Assembly: GCF_000377645.1 (NCBI RefSeq)
Contig: NZ_KB898474.1
Span: 1-64,000 of the forward strand
Reading direction: 5' to 3'
DNA: 64,000 nt
Source: Thiomonas sp. FB-6
GTDB lineage: Bacteria; Pseudomonadota; Gammaproteobacteria; Burkholderiales; Burkholderiaceae_C
Every line of letters starts with the position of its first letter. The stretch's first letter is position 1. The notes beneath the pieces are model-generated. The model searched no databases. It was not told the DNA's origin and saw only the letters and a list, made by a program, of their open reading frames with translations. The position numbers and the translations under genes are program-made. Positions 7,871 through 16,028 of the stretch are shown one piece after another.

Positions 7871-8220
7871 GACTTCAACTCCTTCTGGCGCTTGCGCGCC
7901 AATGCCAACTCGTCGTCCGGCGTCTTCTGCGTCTTCTTGATGAAGGCGTGCAGGGCGACGAGCATACCGTCATCGAGGTACAGGAACACTCGTGCAATCC
8001 GGTTGCTCGGCAACACGGTTCGTACTTCCCAAAGCCCCTGCCCCATCGGGCGACACAGCGGCATGCCGATCGGCCAGCGCCACTGCGCGCGCATCAAGTC
8101 CTGCCCGACGGCCAGCCTGTCGGGCGGGTCGAGCCCCTTGAGCCACTCGCGAACGGGTTCCTTGCCGCTGTCGCCTTGATAGAAGACCAGCGGTGTCTTC
8201 TTTGGGGTTTCTTTGCTCAT
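7867..8220 (-). CDS. RelE/HigB-type toxin (phage Gp49-like)
   Basis: The 117-residue product starts MSKETPKKTPLVFYQGDSGKE. The EPVREWLKGL motif, MGQGLWEVRT, IARVFLYLDDGMLVALHAFIKK and a Lys-rich C terminus are characteristic of the Gp49-like/HigB toxin family, which cleaves mRNA at ribosomes. It is followed with a 4-base overlap by its XRE antitoxin. Confidence 0.85.
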   Translation of the reverse strand: MSKETPKKTPLVFYQGDSGKEPVREWLKGLDPPDRLAVGQDLMRAQWRWPIGMPLCRPMGQGLWEVRTVLPSNRIARVFLYLDDGMLVALHAFIKKTQKTPDDELALARKRQKELKS

Positions 8221-8224
8221 GCCT

Positions 8225-8246
8225 TACCATGCGCTGAACGTACCAT
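8225..8246. promoter_or_regulatory. Direct repeat upstream of the toxin-antitoxin pair
   Basis: TTACCAT-like hexamers (TACCAT) recur at 8225-8230 and 8241-8246 with a 16-base period, directly before the toxin start. This could be the antitoxin operator or overlap the promoter. The elements are short. Confidence 0.3.
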
Positions 8247-8400
8247 AAAAAGTGCGTCCATGCAGGAGCGTTCAGGGCGTCGCCGCCGTGGGCGCGAAGG
8301 TCCGGCTGCGGGCGCCGGCCACCGCATCCCTAATGCACCGCTAAGGGAGCGTTGGTAGGTTCGGCGGATCGAGTCGAGCGACCACTTCACAGAACCTGCG

Positions 8401-9009
8401 ATGCGTACAACGAGTCTGGGCAAGATCCCCGCGATCGGCATGTCGTTCTGGCTGCTCAAGGTTCTCGTCACCACACTGGGCGACCTGTCGGGCGACCTCC
8501 TGTCCATCGCCCTGCACCTGGGCTATCGACTGGCACTGGCCGCCAGTGTGCTGGCCATGCTGGCCTTGCTGGTCGCGCAGCTTCGATCGACGCGACCGCG
8601 GGCATGGCTTTTCTGGGCCTTGATGCTGGCCAGTTCGACAGTCGGCGCGGAGGTCTCGGATGCCATGGCCCGGGCCGTTGGCTGGGGTACGGCGACCACC
8701 GCGCTCGTGCTGCTCGGGGGGCTCGTTGCCATCTTGCTGTCGTGGGCCATGTGCCGTGGTCTACCCGCGCCGGGGTTCATCGGCAGCCGGCGTGACGAAG
8801 TCTGGTTCTGGGCAGCCGCGCTGGCCGGCAATGGCCTCGGCTCGGTGCTCGGGGATCTGCTGGGTGACCGCTGGGGCCTGGGGCTGGCGGCGAGCAGCGC
8901 GCTGTACGCGGCCATGCTCGTCGCGCTCTGGGTGCTGGGCCGCGCGACACGGTTCGACCGACGCCTGCTGTTCTGGGCAGCCTTCGTGCCGAGCCGGATC
9001 CCGTTCTAG
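8401..9009 (+). CDS. COG4705-type membrane protein, C-terminally truncated
   Basis: The 202-residue product has about five or six membrane helices. It shares the repeated motif of its relative at 10996-11757: FWLLKVLVTTLGDLSGDLLS here against FWLVKIAATTLGETAGDAVS there. Both also contain an internal LGDLLGD/ALGDWSAD repeat. The relative continues 45-50 residues past FWAAF, whereas this protein ends FWAAFVPSRIPF. The final helix is missing and the stop falls at the convergent end of the histidine kinase gene (4-base overlap). Function in the family is unknown. This copy may be a degenerate paralog. Confidence 0.75.
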   Translation: MRTTSLGKIPAIGMSFWLLKVLVTTLGDLSGDLLSIALHLGYRLALAASVLAMLALLVAQLRSTRPRAWLFWALMLASSTVGAEVSDAMARAVGWGTATTALVLLGGLVAILLSWAMCRGLPAPGFIGSRRDEVWFWAAALAGNGLGSVLGDLLGDRWGLGLAASSALYAAMLVALWVLGRATRFDRRLLFWAAFVPSRIPF

Positions 9010-10319
9010 GGTTCGTCCGCGCCGATTGCGTGCCCGCCGGGCAGATCGACGCGCACGGCCAGTCCTTTGCGCTGGTCGTCTCGCTCATGCAGCGAGATCC
9101 GCGCGCCGATGCGCCAAGCCGCCTCGCGGGCAATGGCCAGTCCGAGGCCGGTACCCTCGACCTCCTGGCCCGCCATGCGGTGGAAGGGCTTGAAGGCCTC
9201 TTCACGCTCGCTCGGCTCCAACCCGGGGCCGCTGTCGATGATTTCGCAGCGCGCACCATCGCCGAGCGCCGCGATGCGCAGCGTGACCTCGCCCCCGGCA
9301 GGGGTGTACTTCAGGGCATTGTCGATCGCATTGCCCAGGATGGTGCGCAGCAGCCGCGCGGAGCTGCGCACCGACGGCACGTGGCCGGCCTCCATGCCCA
9401 GATCGATTCCGCGTTGTTCGGCGATCGGGAAATGCATCGCCAGCAACTCGCGCCCCAGGGCCGCGAGATCGACGCTTTCGCTTGGCGCATCGCCGCTTTC
9501 GATGCGGGCCAGGTCGAGCAACTGCTCGCTGAGCCTGCGCGCGCGCTCGATGCCCTGCTCGAGGGGAACCAGGCGCAGCCGGGCCTCGTCGAGGGACTTC
9601 GCATGACGCAGGTTGCGAGCCTGCAGCGCCAGCGCCGTCAAGGGCGAACGCAGTTCATGGGCGGCGTCGGCCACGAAGCGCTGCTGCTGGCGCATCAGCT
9701 CGCGCGTGCGTCCGAGCAGTCCTTCGATGGCATCGACAAAGGGCTGAATCTCGGCCGGCATGCCCCGCAACTCCACAGAGGGCTCCTGCAAGGTCTCGAG
9801 CGCCTCCAGGCGCCTTGCGGCTTGCACGACGGGCTCGAATTCCCGGCGCACGCCGCGGCCGATCAGCCAGATCAGCAAGGGCGCCAGCAGCAACGACGGC
9901 AGCAGCGCGCGCAGCGCCCCGTTCCAGGCCAGTTCGTCGCGCGCATCGGTGGCCTGCGCGACCACCGCGGTGTAGGGCCCCTGCCGCTGGACGAACACCC
10001 GCATGCGGCCCGCGCGGGTGTCGAGCGTGCGCAGCCCGGAAGTCATGACCGGGCCCAGCCATGCCGGGGGCGGATCGATGGGCAGCATCGCCACATGGAT
10101 GAGCGAATCGTGGTCGTCGATGCCCCCGCGCCCCGGGGTGGACATCTCATGCCCGGGGTGCAGCAGCGCGAGCGTGGCGACCTGTCGCAGCATGTCGTCC
10201 TGCGACTCGCGCAGCTCGCGCCAGGCGAGCACGAACTGGGCCGCCGCAGCCAGCAGGCCGAGGCCGACGACGGCGACGCCCAGGTGCAGCACCAGTCGAC
10301 GCTGGAAGGAACTGGTCAT
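9006..10319 (-). CDS. Sensor histidine kinase (QseC/TctE-like)
   Basis: The 437-residue product starts at MTSSFQRRLVLHLG, whose ATG overlaps the response regulator stop (ATGA). It has two membrane helices (about residues 10-32 and 140-160) around a short periplasmic 2CSK_N-like sensor with VAMLPIDPPPAWLG. The dimerisation box is FVADAAHELRSPLTALALQA with the phosphoacceptor His, followed by an ATPase domain with NAIDNALKYTP and GTGLGLAIA. It resembles QseC/PmrB-type kinases. It is the last gene of a PepSY - COG4705 - regulator - kinase run. Confidence 0.9.
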   Translation of the reverse strand: MTSSFQRRLVLHLGVAVVGLGLLAAAAQFVLAWRELRESQDDMLRQVATLALLHPGHEMSTPGRGGIDDHDSLIHVAMLPIDPPPAWLGPVMTSGLRTLDTRAGRMRVFVQRQGPYTAVVAQATDARDELAWNGALRALLPSLLLAPLLIWLIGRGVRREFEPVVQAARRLEALETLQEPSVELRGMPAEIQPFVDAIEGLLGRTRELMRQQQRFVADAAHELRSPLTALALQARNLRHAKSLDEARLRLVPLEQGIERARRLSEQLLDLARIESGDAPSESVDLAALGRELLAMHFPIAEQRGIDLGMEAGHVPSVRSSARLLRTILGNAIDNALKYTPAGGEVTLRIAALGDGARCEIIDSGPGLEPSEREEAFKPFHRMAGQEVEGTGLGLAIAREAAWRIGARISLHERDDQRKGLAVRVDLPGGHAIGADEP

Positions 10320-10978
10320 CGCGCCTTGTCCACCATCCAACCCGCCCCGCGCACGTTCTTGATCACGTCGGCCCCGAGCTTCCTGCGCACGCCGTGGATC
10401 AGAAAGTCGATCGCGCTGCTCTCGACCTCCTCGTTCCAGCCGTACAGCCGGTCCTCGAGCTGGGCGCGGGTGAGGATGGTTCCCGGGCGCAGCAGCAGCG
10501 CGTGCAGCAGCGCGAATTCCCGCGCGGTCAACACCACGCGCAGGTCGCCGCGCCGGGCCTCGCGGGTGGCGGGATCGAGCCGCACGTCGCCGTTGCCCAG
10601 TTCTGCCGCGGCCTGGCCGGACTGGCGGCGCACGACCGCGCGCATGCGCGCCAGCAGTTCGTCCATGTCGAAGGGCTTGACCACGTAATCGTCGGCGCCG
10701 AGGTCGAGCCCGCGCACCCGGTCGGCCGCCGCGTCGCGGGCCGTGATCAACATCACCGGCACGCGCTCGCCGCGCTCGCGCAGGCGCTGCAGCACACTGA
10801 GGCCGTCGCGCCCGGGCAATCCGATGTCGAGCAGCACGATCTGATGCTGGCCGTCGCGCAGCACATGGTCGGCGGTCTCGCCATCGCGCACGAGGTCGAC
10901 CGCGTAGGCGGCGTCGCGCAGCGCGACTTCGATCGCCGCGGCGATCATCGGATCGTCCTCGATCAGCAGCGCGCGCAT
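10316..10978 (-). CDS. OmpR-family response regulator (QseB/PmrA-like)
   Basis: The 220-residue product has a receiver domain with MRALLIEDD at the start, the phosphoacceptor in IVLLDIGLPGRDG and the switch residues in LITARDAAAD and YVVKPFDMDEL. A winged-helix output domain follows with VLTAREFALLHALLLRPG and VESSAIDFLIHGVRRKLGAD. The C terminus IKNVRGAGWMVD is typical of the QseB/PmrA group. An 11-bp-period direct repeat upstream of the operon (12221-12238) is a candidate autoregulatory site. Confidence 0.9.
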   Translation of the reverse strand: MRALLIEDDPMIAAAIEVALRDAAYAVDLVRDGETADHVLRDGQHQIVLLDIGLPGRDGLSVLQRLRERGERVPVMLITARDAAADRVRGLDLGADDYVVKPFDMDELLARMRAVVRRQSGQAAAELGNGDVRLDPATREARRGDLRVVLTAREFALLHALLLRPGTILTRAQLEDRLYGWNEEVESSAIDFLIHGVRRKLGADVIKNVRGAGWMVDKAR

Positions 10979-10995
10979 CGGGCTTGCCCTGCGGC

Positions 10996-11757
10996 TCAGT
11001 GCGCGGCTGCCGCGGCGCGCTGCGGCAGCAGGCGAAGCGCGATCACCATGCCCCCGAGCAGAACCGCCGAAGCCGCGAACCGGCTGAGCTCGAGCCCGCC
11101 GGCGGCGATCGGCTTGTCGAGGAAGTCCCCCAGCACGGCGCCCAGCGGGCGCGTCAGGATGAAGGCGGCCCAGAACAGCGCGGTGCGCGATGCGGCGGTG
11201 CGCCAGTACAGCCATGCCACCACGGCCAGCGCGGAGCCGAACACCAGGGCAGCGCCCTGGTAGCCCAGTCCCGCCGTGTCGGCGCTCCAGTCGCCCAGGG
11301 CGGTACCGAGGGTCTGCGAGAACATGATGGTTACCCAGTAGAACATTTCAGCCTTGCCCGATTGCACACTGCCCACCGCGACGCTTCCGGTGGAGCGCCG
11401 CCACAGCAGCAGCGAAGCGCCGAGCAGGAGCAGCAGCAGGCTGGTGCCGCCAGCGTAGCCGATGCCCAGCGAGCGGTCGGCGAAATCGGCCAGGGTCGTG
11501 CCCACCGTGGTCGTGGCGATGATGGTCGACCAGTACAGAACGGGGTGGAAGCGCATGGCGCGCATTTGCGCGAAGACCAGTGCGGCGAACAGGGCCGCGA
11601 AAACTCCCGTGGCCGCCAGGTAGCCCAGGTGCAGGGACATGGAGACCGCGTCCCCGGCGGTCTCGCCGAGGGTCGTGGCGGCGATCTTGACCAGCCAGAA
11701 GGCCAAAGTGGCTTCGGGGACCTTGGCAAGGACGGATTCAACGTTTGGTGTGTTCAT
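10996..11757 (-). CDS. COG4705-type membrane protein, full length
   Basis: The 253-residue product has about eight predicted membrane helices in two halves with a repeated motif (FWLVKIAATTLGETAGDAVS near residue 20; TIMFSQTLGTALGDWSAD in the middle; FWAAFILTRPLGAVLGDFLD late). This is the signature of the COG4705 group of uncharacterised membrane proteins. It lies 17 bases before the response regulator gene and 60 bases after the PepSY gene, so it is probably part of the signalling operon. No enzymatic residues were recognised. Confidence 0.8.
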   Translation of the reverse strand: MNTPNVESVLAKVPEATLAFWLVKIAATTLGETAGDAVSMSLHLGYLAATGVFAALFAALVFAQMRAMRFHPVLYWSTIIATTTVGTTLADFADRSLGIGYAGGTSLLLLLLGASLLLWRRSTGSVAVGSVQSGKAEMFYWVTIMFSQTLGTALGDWSADTAGLGYQGAALVFGSALAVVAWLYWRTAASRTALFWAAFILTRPLGAVLGDFLDKPIAAGGLELSRFAASAVLLGGMVIALRLLPQRAAAAAH

Positions 11758-11817
11758 GGAGCGACGAGTGATCGAGGCAGGGGGAGGGCCCCGGCCTTCG
11801 CCGGGGCCGCTTCGGGG

Positions 11818-12132
11818 TCAGTCCTTGTTGGGCCCATCGACGCTGTCCTCGAGCACCTTGCCCGTCCTGGCGTCGACGCCGAGTTCCCGCTCGCCCTGGG
11901 GCGTCTTGAGGTCGAAGGAATAGCGCAGTCCGCTACCGCCCTTTTCACGTTCGAGCTCGCGATCGGTGATGGTCGCGCCGGGAACGGCCTTGAGGGCGAT
12001 CTGGGAAGCCTGCTCCATGGTGATGGCTGCGTCCTTCGCGTACTTCTGGCCGTCGTAGGCATGCGCCGCGGTGGCGGCCATCAGGGCTGCGCCCGCGGCG
12101 CCGGCGATGAGCAGGGTCTTTTGCAACTTCAT
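11818..12132 (-). CDS. Secreted PepSY-domain protein
   Basis: The 104-residue product starts at MKLQKTLLIAGAAGAALMAA, a clear signal peptide ending near AHA. One PepSY domain follows (MEQASQIALKAVPGATITD, GLRYSFDLKTPQGERELGVD, GKVLED). Small periplasmic PepSY proteins often head operons with two-component systems, where they may modulate the sensor or inhibit proteases. The frame is open upstream to 12198, but only this start gives a signal peptide. Confidence 0.85.
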   Translation of the reverse strand: MKLQKTLLIAGAAGAALMAATAAHAYDGQKYAKDAAITMEQASQIALKAVPGATITDRELEREKGGSGLRYSFDLKTPQGERELGVDARTGKVLEDSVDGPNKD

Positions 12133-12220
12133 GGAAACACTCCTGAGGATGATGGGCCCGACGACCCGTTGGCCGGGGGCAGCGCCGATGCAGCGCATGA
12201 GCAGGAGTGTGCTGGGGCAG

Positions 12221-12238
12221 ATTTAGCCCACATTTAGC
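12221..12238 (-). promoter_or_regulatory. Candidate response regulator box (11-bp direct repeat)
   Basis: ATTTAGC occurs at 12221-12227 and again at 12232-12238, an exact 7-bp direct repeat with the 11-bp period that OmpR-family dimers recognise. It sits about 90-105 bases upstream of the PepSY gene, first in the operon that encodes the regulator, and close to the divergent PAP2 gene. Confidence 0.5.
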
Positions 12239-12348
12239 GCGGGGAGCGCGGTCGCCATGCGCGACGGTCCCGCGGGTACGGCCGGGCCTGCTATGTCTGC
12301 GCTAAGAATGGGCTGGGACACTCCGTGCGTCGCCTACCGTACTTGACG

Positions 12349-12951
12349 ATGCACGCGATCCAGAACCTCAATCACACCCTGTTCCTGCTGGTCAATGCCG
12401 GCGCGACCACGCCACGCTGGTGGATCGACCTGGCGGTCTTCGTCGCCAATGACATCGTCTACGGCGTACCGGTGCTGCTGATCGCACTGTGGCTTGCAGG
12501 TGGTCCGTCGCGTCGCGGCGCCGCACTCCTGGCCTTTGCCATCGCCATGGTCGCCCTCGGAGCCAATCAGCTCATCGGGCTCGCCTGGTACCAGCCTCGC
12601 CCCTTCGTGATCGGGCTGGGCCACACCTGGACGTCCCACGTGCCTGACGCATCGTTTCCCAGCGACCATCTGACGCTTTTCACCTCCATCGGGCTGGGGC
12701 TGCTCTTCGGCGGGCTCCAACGCGTCGGCGCGGCGACCCTCGTCGTCGGACTGCTCGTCGGCTGGGCGCGGGTCTACGTCGGGCTGCACTTCCCGCTGGA
12801 CATGGCGGGGTCGTTGCTTGTGGCCGCGGCCTGCAGCGCGGTCCTGGTGCCGCTGTGGCGCCACGTCGGGGCGGGCCTGACCGCCCGGGCGGAGGCAAGC
12901 TACCGATGGCTGTTCGCGCGTCCCATCCGCAGGGGAATTCTTCGCGCCTGA
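12349..12951 (+). CDS. PAP2-family phosphatase (undecaprenyl-PP phosphatase-like)
   Basis: The 200-residue product starts at the ATG of MHAIQNLNHTLFLLVNAG (an in-frame GTG lies 24 bases upstream). It has five or six membrane helices. The phosphatase signature appears as WYQPRPFV, then FPSDHLT, then ARVYVGLHFPLDMAG with the catalytic His. The BcrC-like layout suggests dephosphorylation of undecaprenyl diphosphate or another lipid phosphate at the outer face of the membrane. It is divergent from the PepSY operon and may share its regulatory region, since PmrA/QseB-type regulators often control lipid phosphatases. Confidence 0.85.
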   Translation: MHAIQNLNHTLFLLVNAGATTPRWWIDLAVFVANDIVYGVPVLLIALWLAGGPSRRGAALLAFAIAMVALGANQLIGLAWYQPRPFVIGLGHTWTSHVPDASFPSDHLTLFTSIGLGLLFGGLQRVGAATLVVGLLVGWARVYVGLHFPLDMAGSLLVAAACSAVLVPLWRHVGAGLTARAEASYRWLFARPIRRGILRA

Positions 12952-13095
12952 TCAAGGCGTTGCCGCAAGGGCCCGAGGCACAATGCCAAGGGAGGGCATG
13001 ATCTCGCGCCATCAACGCTCGATCGAGCGGTGCTCCACTCCAGGCGCGAGCCCATGATGTCGGCCTAAGCAGATGAAGCCATCATCCATGGCGGG

Positions 13096-13770
13096 TTGAG
13101 CGACGCGCAAGTCGCCGAGCGGATGGCACGCGGGCAGGTCAACCGCGTGCGTTCGCCGCTCAGCCGAAGGCTGCGGCAGATCGTCGGCGGGCGGGCCCGT
13201 TGTCGTGCCACCGCGGTGGGCGAGGCGGCATGGATCCAGGGCCTGCAGCGGCAGGCGAGGCGTTTCAACCTCGCCCATTCCGAGTTGCGCGCGGGAATCG
13301 ACCGCATCCTGCGCGTCGTGGGCTGGGCGCTGTTGCCCACCGCCACCTTGCTGTTCGTCACCCGGTTCGCGCTCGGACTGCCCGCCGGCGCGGCGCTGTC
13401 GTACGGGGCGGCCGGGCTGGTCGCCATGGTGCCGCAGGGGCTGGTGCTGCTGACCAGCCTGGCGCTGGCGGTGGTGCGCAGAGCCGCGTTGTCCTCGGCA
13501 CGCAAATGGAGCGGCGGCGTGCTCGAAGGGCTCGGCACCTGGCTGCTTGGCGCTCCCGACGTGCTGCTGGCGAAGCGCGGTTCGGTCGATTCGCCCCATC
13601 CCGTCCTGGCTCAAACGGCTCAATGGGCGTCGGACGGCTTTCGCGTGCTTTTGCTCGCGCGCGCTGCAGGTGAACCGGACGTGAGCCATCCGCCCATGGA
13701 AGTCCGGCCGGTGGCGTTGATTCTTCTGTCCGAACAGATCCGCGCCGACCGAGCGCCGCGGCACTGGCGG
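13096..13770 (+). pseudogene. CtpE-like P-type ATPase, internally deleted remnant
   Basis: One open frame strings together separate pieces of a CtpE-type cation ATPase. These are the N-terminal LSDAQVAERMARGQVN, the end of the actuator domain with RRFNLAHSELRAGIDRILRV, the helix GLVAMVPQGLVLLTSLALAV, a nucleotide-domain piece (SSARKWSGG, GTWLLGAPDVLL), GFRVLLLARAAGE, and RPVALILLSEQIRADRA. Missing are the first membrane helices with most of the actuator domain, the DKTGT phosphorylation loop (which should follow ALAVVR), and everything after EQIRADRA. About 220 residues remain of some 800, and without the phosphorylated Asp it cannot pump. The frame is preserved across the deletions. A copG-like gene abuts it on the other strand. 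Confidence 0.75.
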
Positions 13771-13962
13771 TCAGCGCTGCAGGATGTCTTCCAGGGTCTC
13801 GCCCGGCTGCCAGGGGCGGCCGAGTCGGTGCTCGATGTACTCCCGGATCAACTGACGCACCACCTGGGACGGCGTCTGGTCCTCCAGGGCGCAGAAATGC
13901 TCGAACACCGCCTTCTTCTGCGGATCGATCAGAACGGTGAGGCGGGATGTGCGCTGTTCCAT
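13771..13962 (-). CDS. CopG/ribbon-helix-helix protein
   Basis: The 63-residue product starts at MEQRTSRLTVLIDPQKKAVF. The short beta strand RLTVLID is followed by two helices (KKAVFEHFCALEDQTPSQVVRQ, written in two overlapping parts: KKAVFEHFCALED and TPSQVVRQLIREYIEHR), as in Arc/CopG DNA-binding proteins. The tail RPWQPGETLEDILQR could contact a partner. It is divergent from the hyf-like operon with only 65 bases between, so it may regulate that operon. A longer start at 14013 would run into the operon promoter. Confidence 0.65.
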   Translation of the reverse strand: MEQRTSRLTVLIDPQKKAVFEHFCALEDQTPSQVVRQLIREYIEHRLGRPWQPGETLEDILQR

Positions 13963-14027
13963 CTGGATGCAAACGGGATTACCATCTACGCACATCTTAT
14001 GCGAATCAAGCATTCATGCAAGCCTCC

Positions 14028-16028
14028 ATGGATCACCTCGCCCTGTTGCCCGCGGCGCTGTGCGTGATCCTGCTCTGGATGGGCTTGGGTGCGGCCGGGC
14101 TGGCAGCGCCGCGCGCCACGCGTTTCGTCGCCCACGGGCTGTTTCCGATCGGTGCGGCCGGCTGCCTGGCCATGGCCGCCATCGGCCTGACGGCCTTGTT
14201 CGCCCCGGCGAGTGAACTGCTCCTGCCGATCGGGCTTCCCGGCCTGCCGATGCATTTCCGGCTGGACGCGCTTGCCGCCTTTTTCCTGCTCTTGCTGGGT
14301 GCCGCCGGCGCCGGCGTGTCGGTGTTTTCGGCGGGATACTTCCGGGAGGGCGAGGGCACCGCGCCGGGACTGCTCGGCATGCAGTACCACGTCTTCCTCG
14401 CGGCCATGGCCGCGGTGCTCCTGGCCGACGACGCCTACACCTTCATGGTGAGCTGGGAGGTCATGGCGCTGGCCTCGTATTTCCTGGTGGTCAGCCAGCA
14501 CCGCATCGCCGAGATCCGTCGCGCGGGCTTCGTCTATCTGGTGCTCGCCCATCTCGGCGCGATCGCGCTGCTGTTGTGCTTCGGGGTCATGATGTCCGGG
14601 GGCGGCCCCGGCCTGAGCTTCGATGCCATGCGCGCCCACGCCCTGTCGCCGGCGTGGGCCAGCATCGCCTTCGGGCTCGCGGTGGTGGGCTTTGGCGCCA
14701 AGGCCGGCCTGGTGCCGCTGCACGTGTGGCTGCCCGATGCGCATCCGGCCGCTCCCTCCCCGGTGTCCGCCCTGATGAGCGGGGTGATGCTCAAGACCGC
14801 GCTCTATGGCTTGATGCGGGTCAGCCTGGACCTGCTGCACGCGCCGCTGTGGTGGTGGGGCCTGCCCTTGCTCGCGCTGGGCCTGTTCGGAGGCCTGTAC
14901 GGCGTGCTCTTCGCCGCGGTGCAGACCGACATGAAGCGGCTGCTCGCCTATTCCTCGATCGAGAACATCGGCATTGCCTTCGCGGCGCTGGGTCTGGCGC
15001 TGGTGTTCCATGGTGTCGGCATGCCCGTGCTGGCGGCGCTGGCGCTGGCCGCGCTGCTGCTGCACCTGCTCAACCATGCGCTGGTGAAGAGCCTGCTGTT
15101 CCTGGCCACCGGTTCGGTGCTGCATACGACGCGCCAGCGCAGCCTGGGGCACCTGGGTGGGCTGCTGCGCCGCATGCCCTGGGTCGGATGGACGGCCTTG
15201 GTGGGGGCGCTGGCCATCGCCGGACTGCCGCCGCTGGGCGGCTTCGTCGCCGAGTGGATGCTGCTGCAAGCCTTCCTGTTCACGCCCGACATCCCGCTGC
15301 CCTTCGTCAACATGCTCGTCCCCCTGGGCGCGGCGTTGCTGGCGCTGACCGCGGCGCTGGCGGCCTACGTCATGGTCAAGTTCTACGGCGTGATCTTTCT
15401 GGGGCAGCACCGTGAGCCGGCCTTGGCGCATGCGCACGATGCGGGCCGTCTGGAGCGTCTCGGCCTGGGCTGGCTGGCCGCGGGGGCGGTGCTGATCGGG
15501 CTGGCTCCGGGCCTGGTGCTGCAGGCCCTCGAGCCCGTCGTCGCGCCGCTGGCGGGGGCCTCGCTGCCCATGCGAGGCTGGTTCCATCTCGCCCCGCTTT
15601 CGGAGCAACGGGCGGCCTACGCGCCGGTGGCCGTGCTGCTCGCAGCGGTCGGCATGGTGATGCTGGCCGCCCTGTTCGCGCGCCGGGTGTACCCCGGACG
15701 GATTCGCCGGGCCGACCCCTGGGACTGCGGCTCTCCCGGGCTGACCCCGCGCATGCAGGACACGGCCGAGGGATTCGGTCAGCCGATCCGCCGCCTTTTT
15801 GCGCCCTTTTTCGAGGCCCACACCGAACTTCCCCGCCCGGACGACGCTCTGCCGCGCTACCGCGTGGAGGTGGCCGACCGCTTCTGGCGCGCGGTGTACC
15901 TGCCGCTGGCCGCCGGCGTGCAGCGCCTGGCCCAGTGGGCAGGCCTGCTGCAACAGGGGCGCATCGCTGTGTACCTGCTGTACAGCTTCGCCACCCTGTT
16001 GGCCTTGCTGATGATGGTGATGCGGTGA
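14028..16028 (+). CDS. hyfB: Hyf-like antiporter-type subunit (HyfB/NuoL-like)
   Basis: The product is 666 residues from the MDHLALLPAAL start; an ATG 12 bases upstream is an alternative. It is a large membrane protein of the NuoL/M/N-Mrp antiporter family with about 14-16 helices. Key blocks are YTFMVSWEVMALASYFLVVS with the conserved Glu, GAKAGLVPLHVWLPDAHPAA with the Lys and HxxLPxAH loop, LKTALYGLMR, and QTDMKRLLAYSSIENIGIAF. The size matches E. coli HyfB (672). In the complex it would translocate ions across the inner membrane. Its GTGA overlap with the next gene shows translational coupling. Confidence 0.9.
   Translation: MDHLALLPAALCVILLWMGLGAAGLAAPRATRFVAHGLFPIGAAGCLAMAAIGLTALFAPASELLLPIGLPGLPMHFRLDALAAFFLLLLGAAGAGVSVFSAGYFREGEGTAPGLLGMQYHVFLAAMAAVLLADDAYTFMVSWEVMALASYFLVVSQHRIAEIRRAGFVYLVLAHLGAIALLLCFGVMMSGGGPGLSFDAMRAHALSPAWASIAFGLAVVGFGAKAGLVPLHVWLPDAHPAAPSPVSALMSGVMLKTALYGLMRVSLDLLHAPLWWWGLPLLALGLFGGLYGVLFAAVQTDMKRLLAYSSIENIGIAFAALGLALVFHGVGMPVLAALALAALLLHLLNHALVKSLLFLATGSVLHTTRQRSLGHLGGLLRRMPWVGWTALVGALAIAGLPPLGGFVAEWMLLQAFLFTPDIPLPFVNMLVPLGAALLALTAALAAYVMVKFYGVIFLGQHREPALAHAHDAGRLERLGLGWLAAGAVLIGLAPGLVLQALEPVVAPLAGASLPMRGWFHLAPLSEQRAAYAPVAVLLAAVGMVMLAALFARRVYPGRIRRADPWDCGSPGLTPRMQDTAEGFGQPIRRLFAPFFEAHTELPRPDDALPRYRVEVADRFWRAVYLPLAAGVQRLAQWAGLLQQGRIAVYLLYSFATLLALLMMVMR

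Noticed and set aside
13963-14027. Start of hyfB at a GTG inside the copG-like gene
   Set aside because: The added residues are not hydrophobic or family-like; starts at 14016 or 14028 fit the HyfB length.
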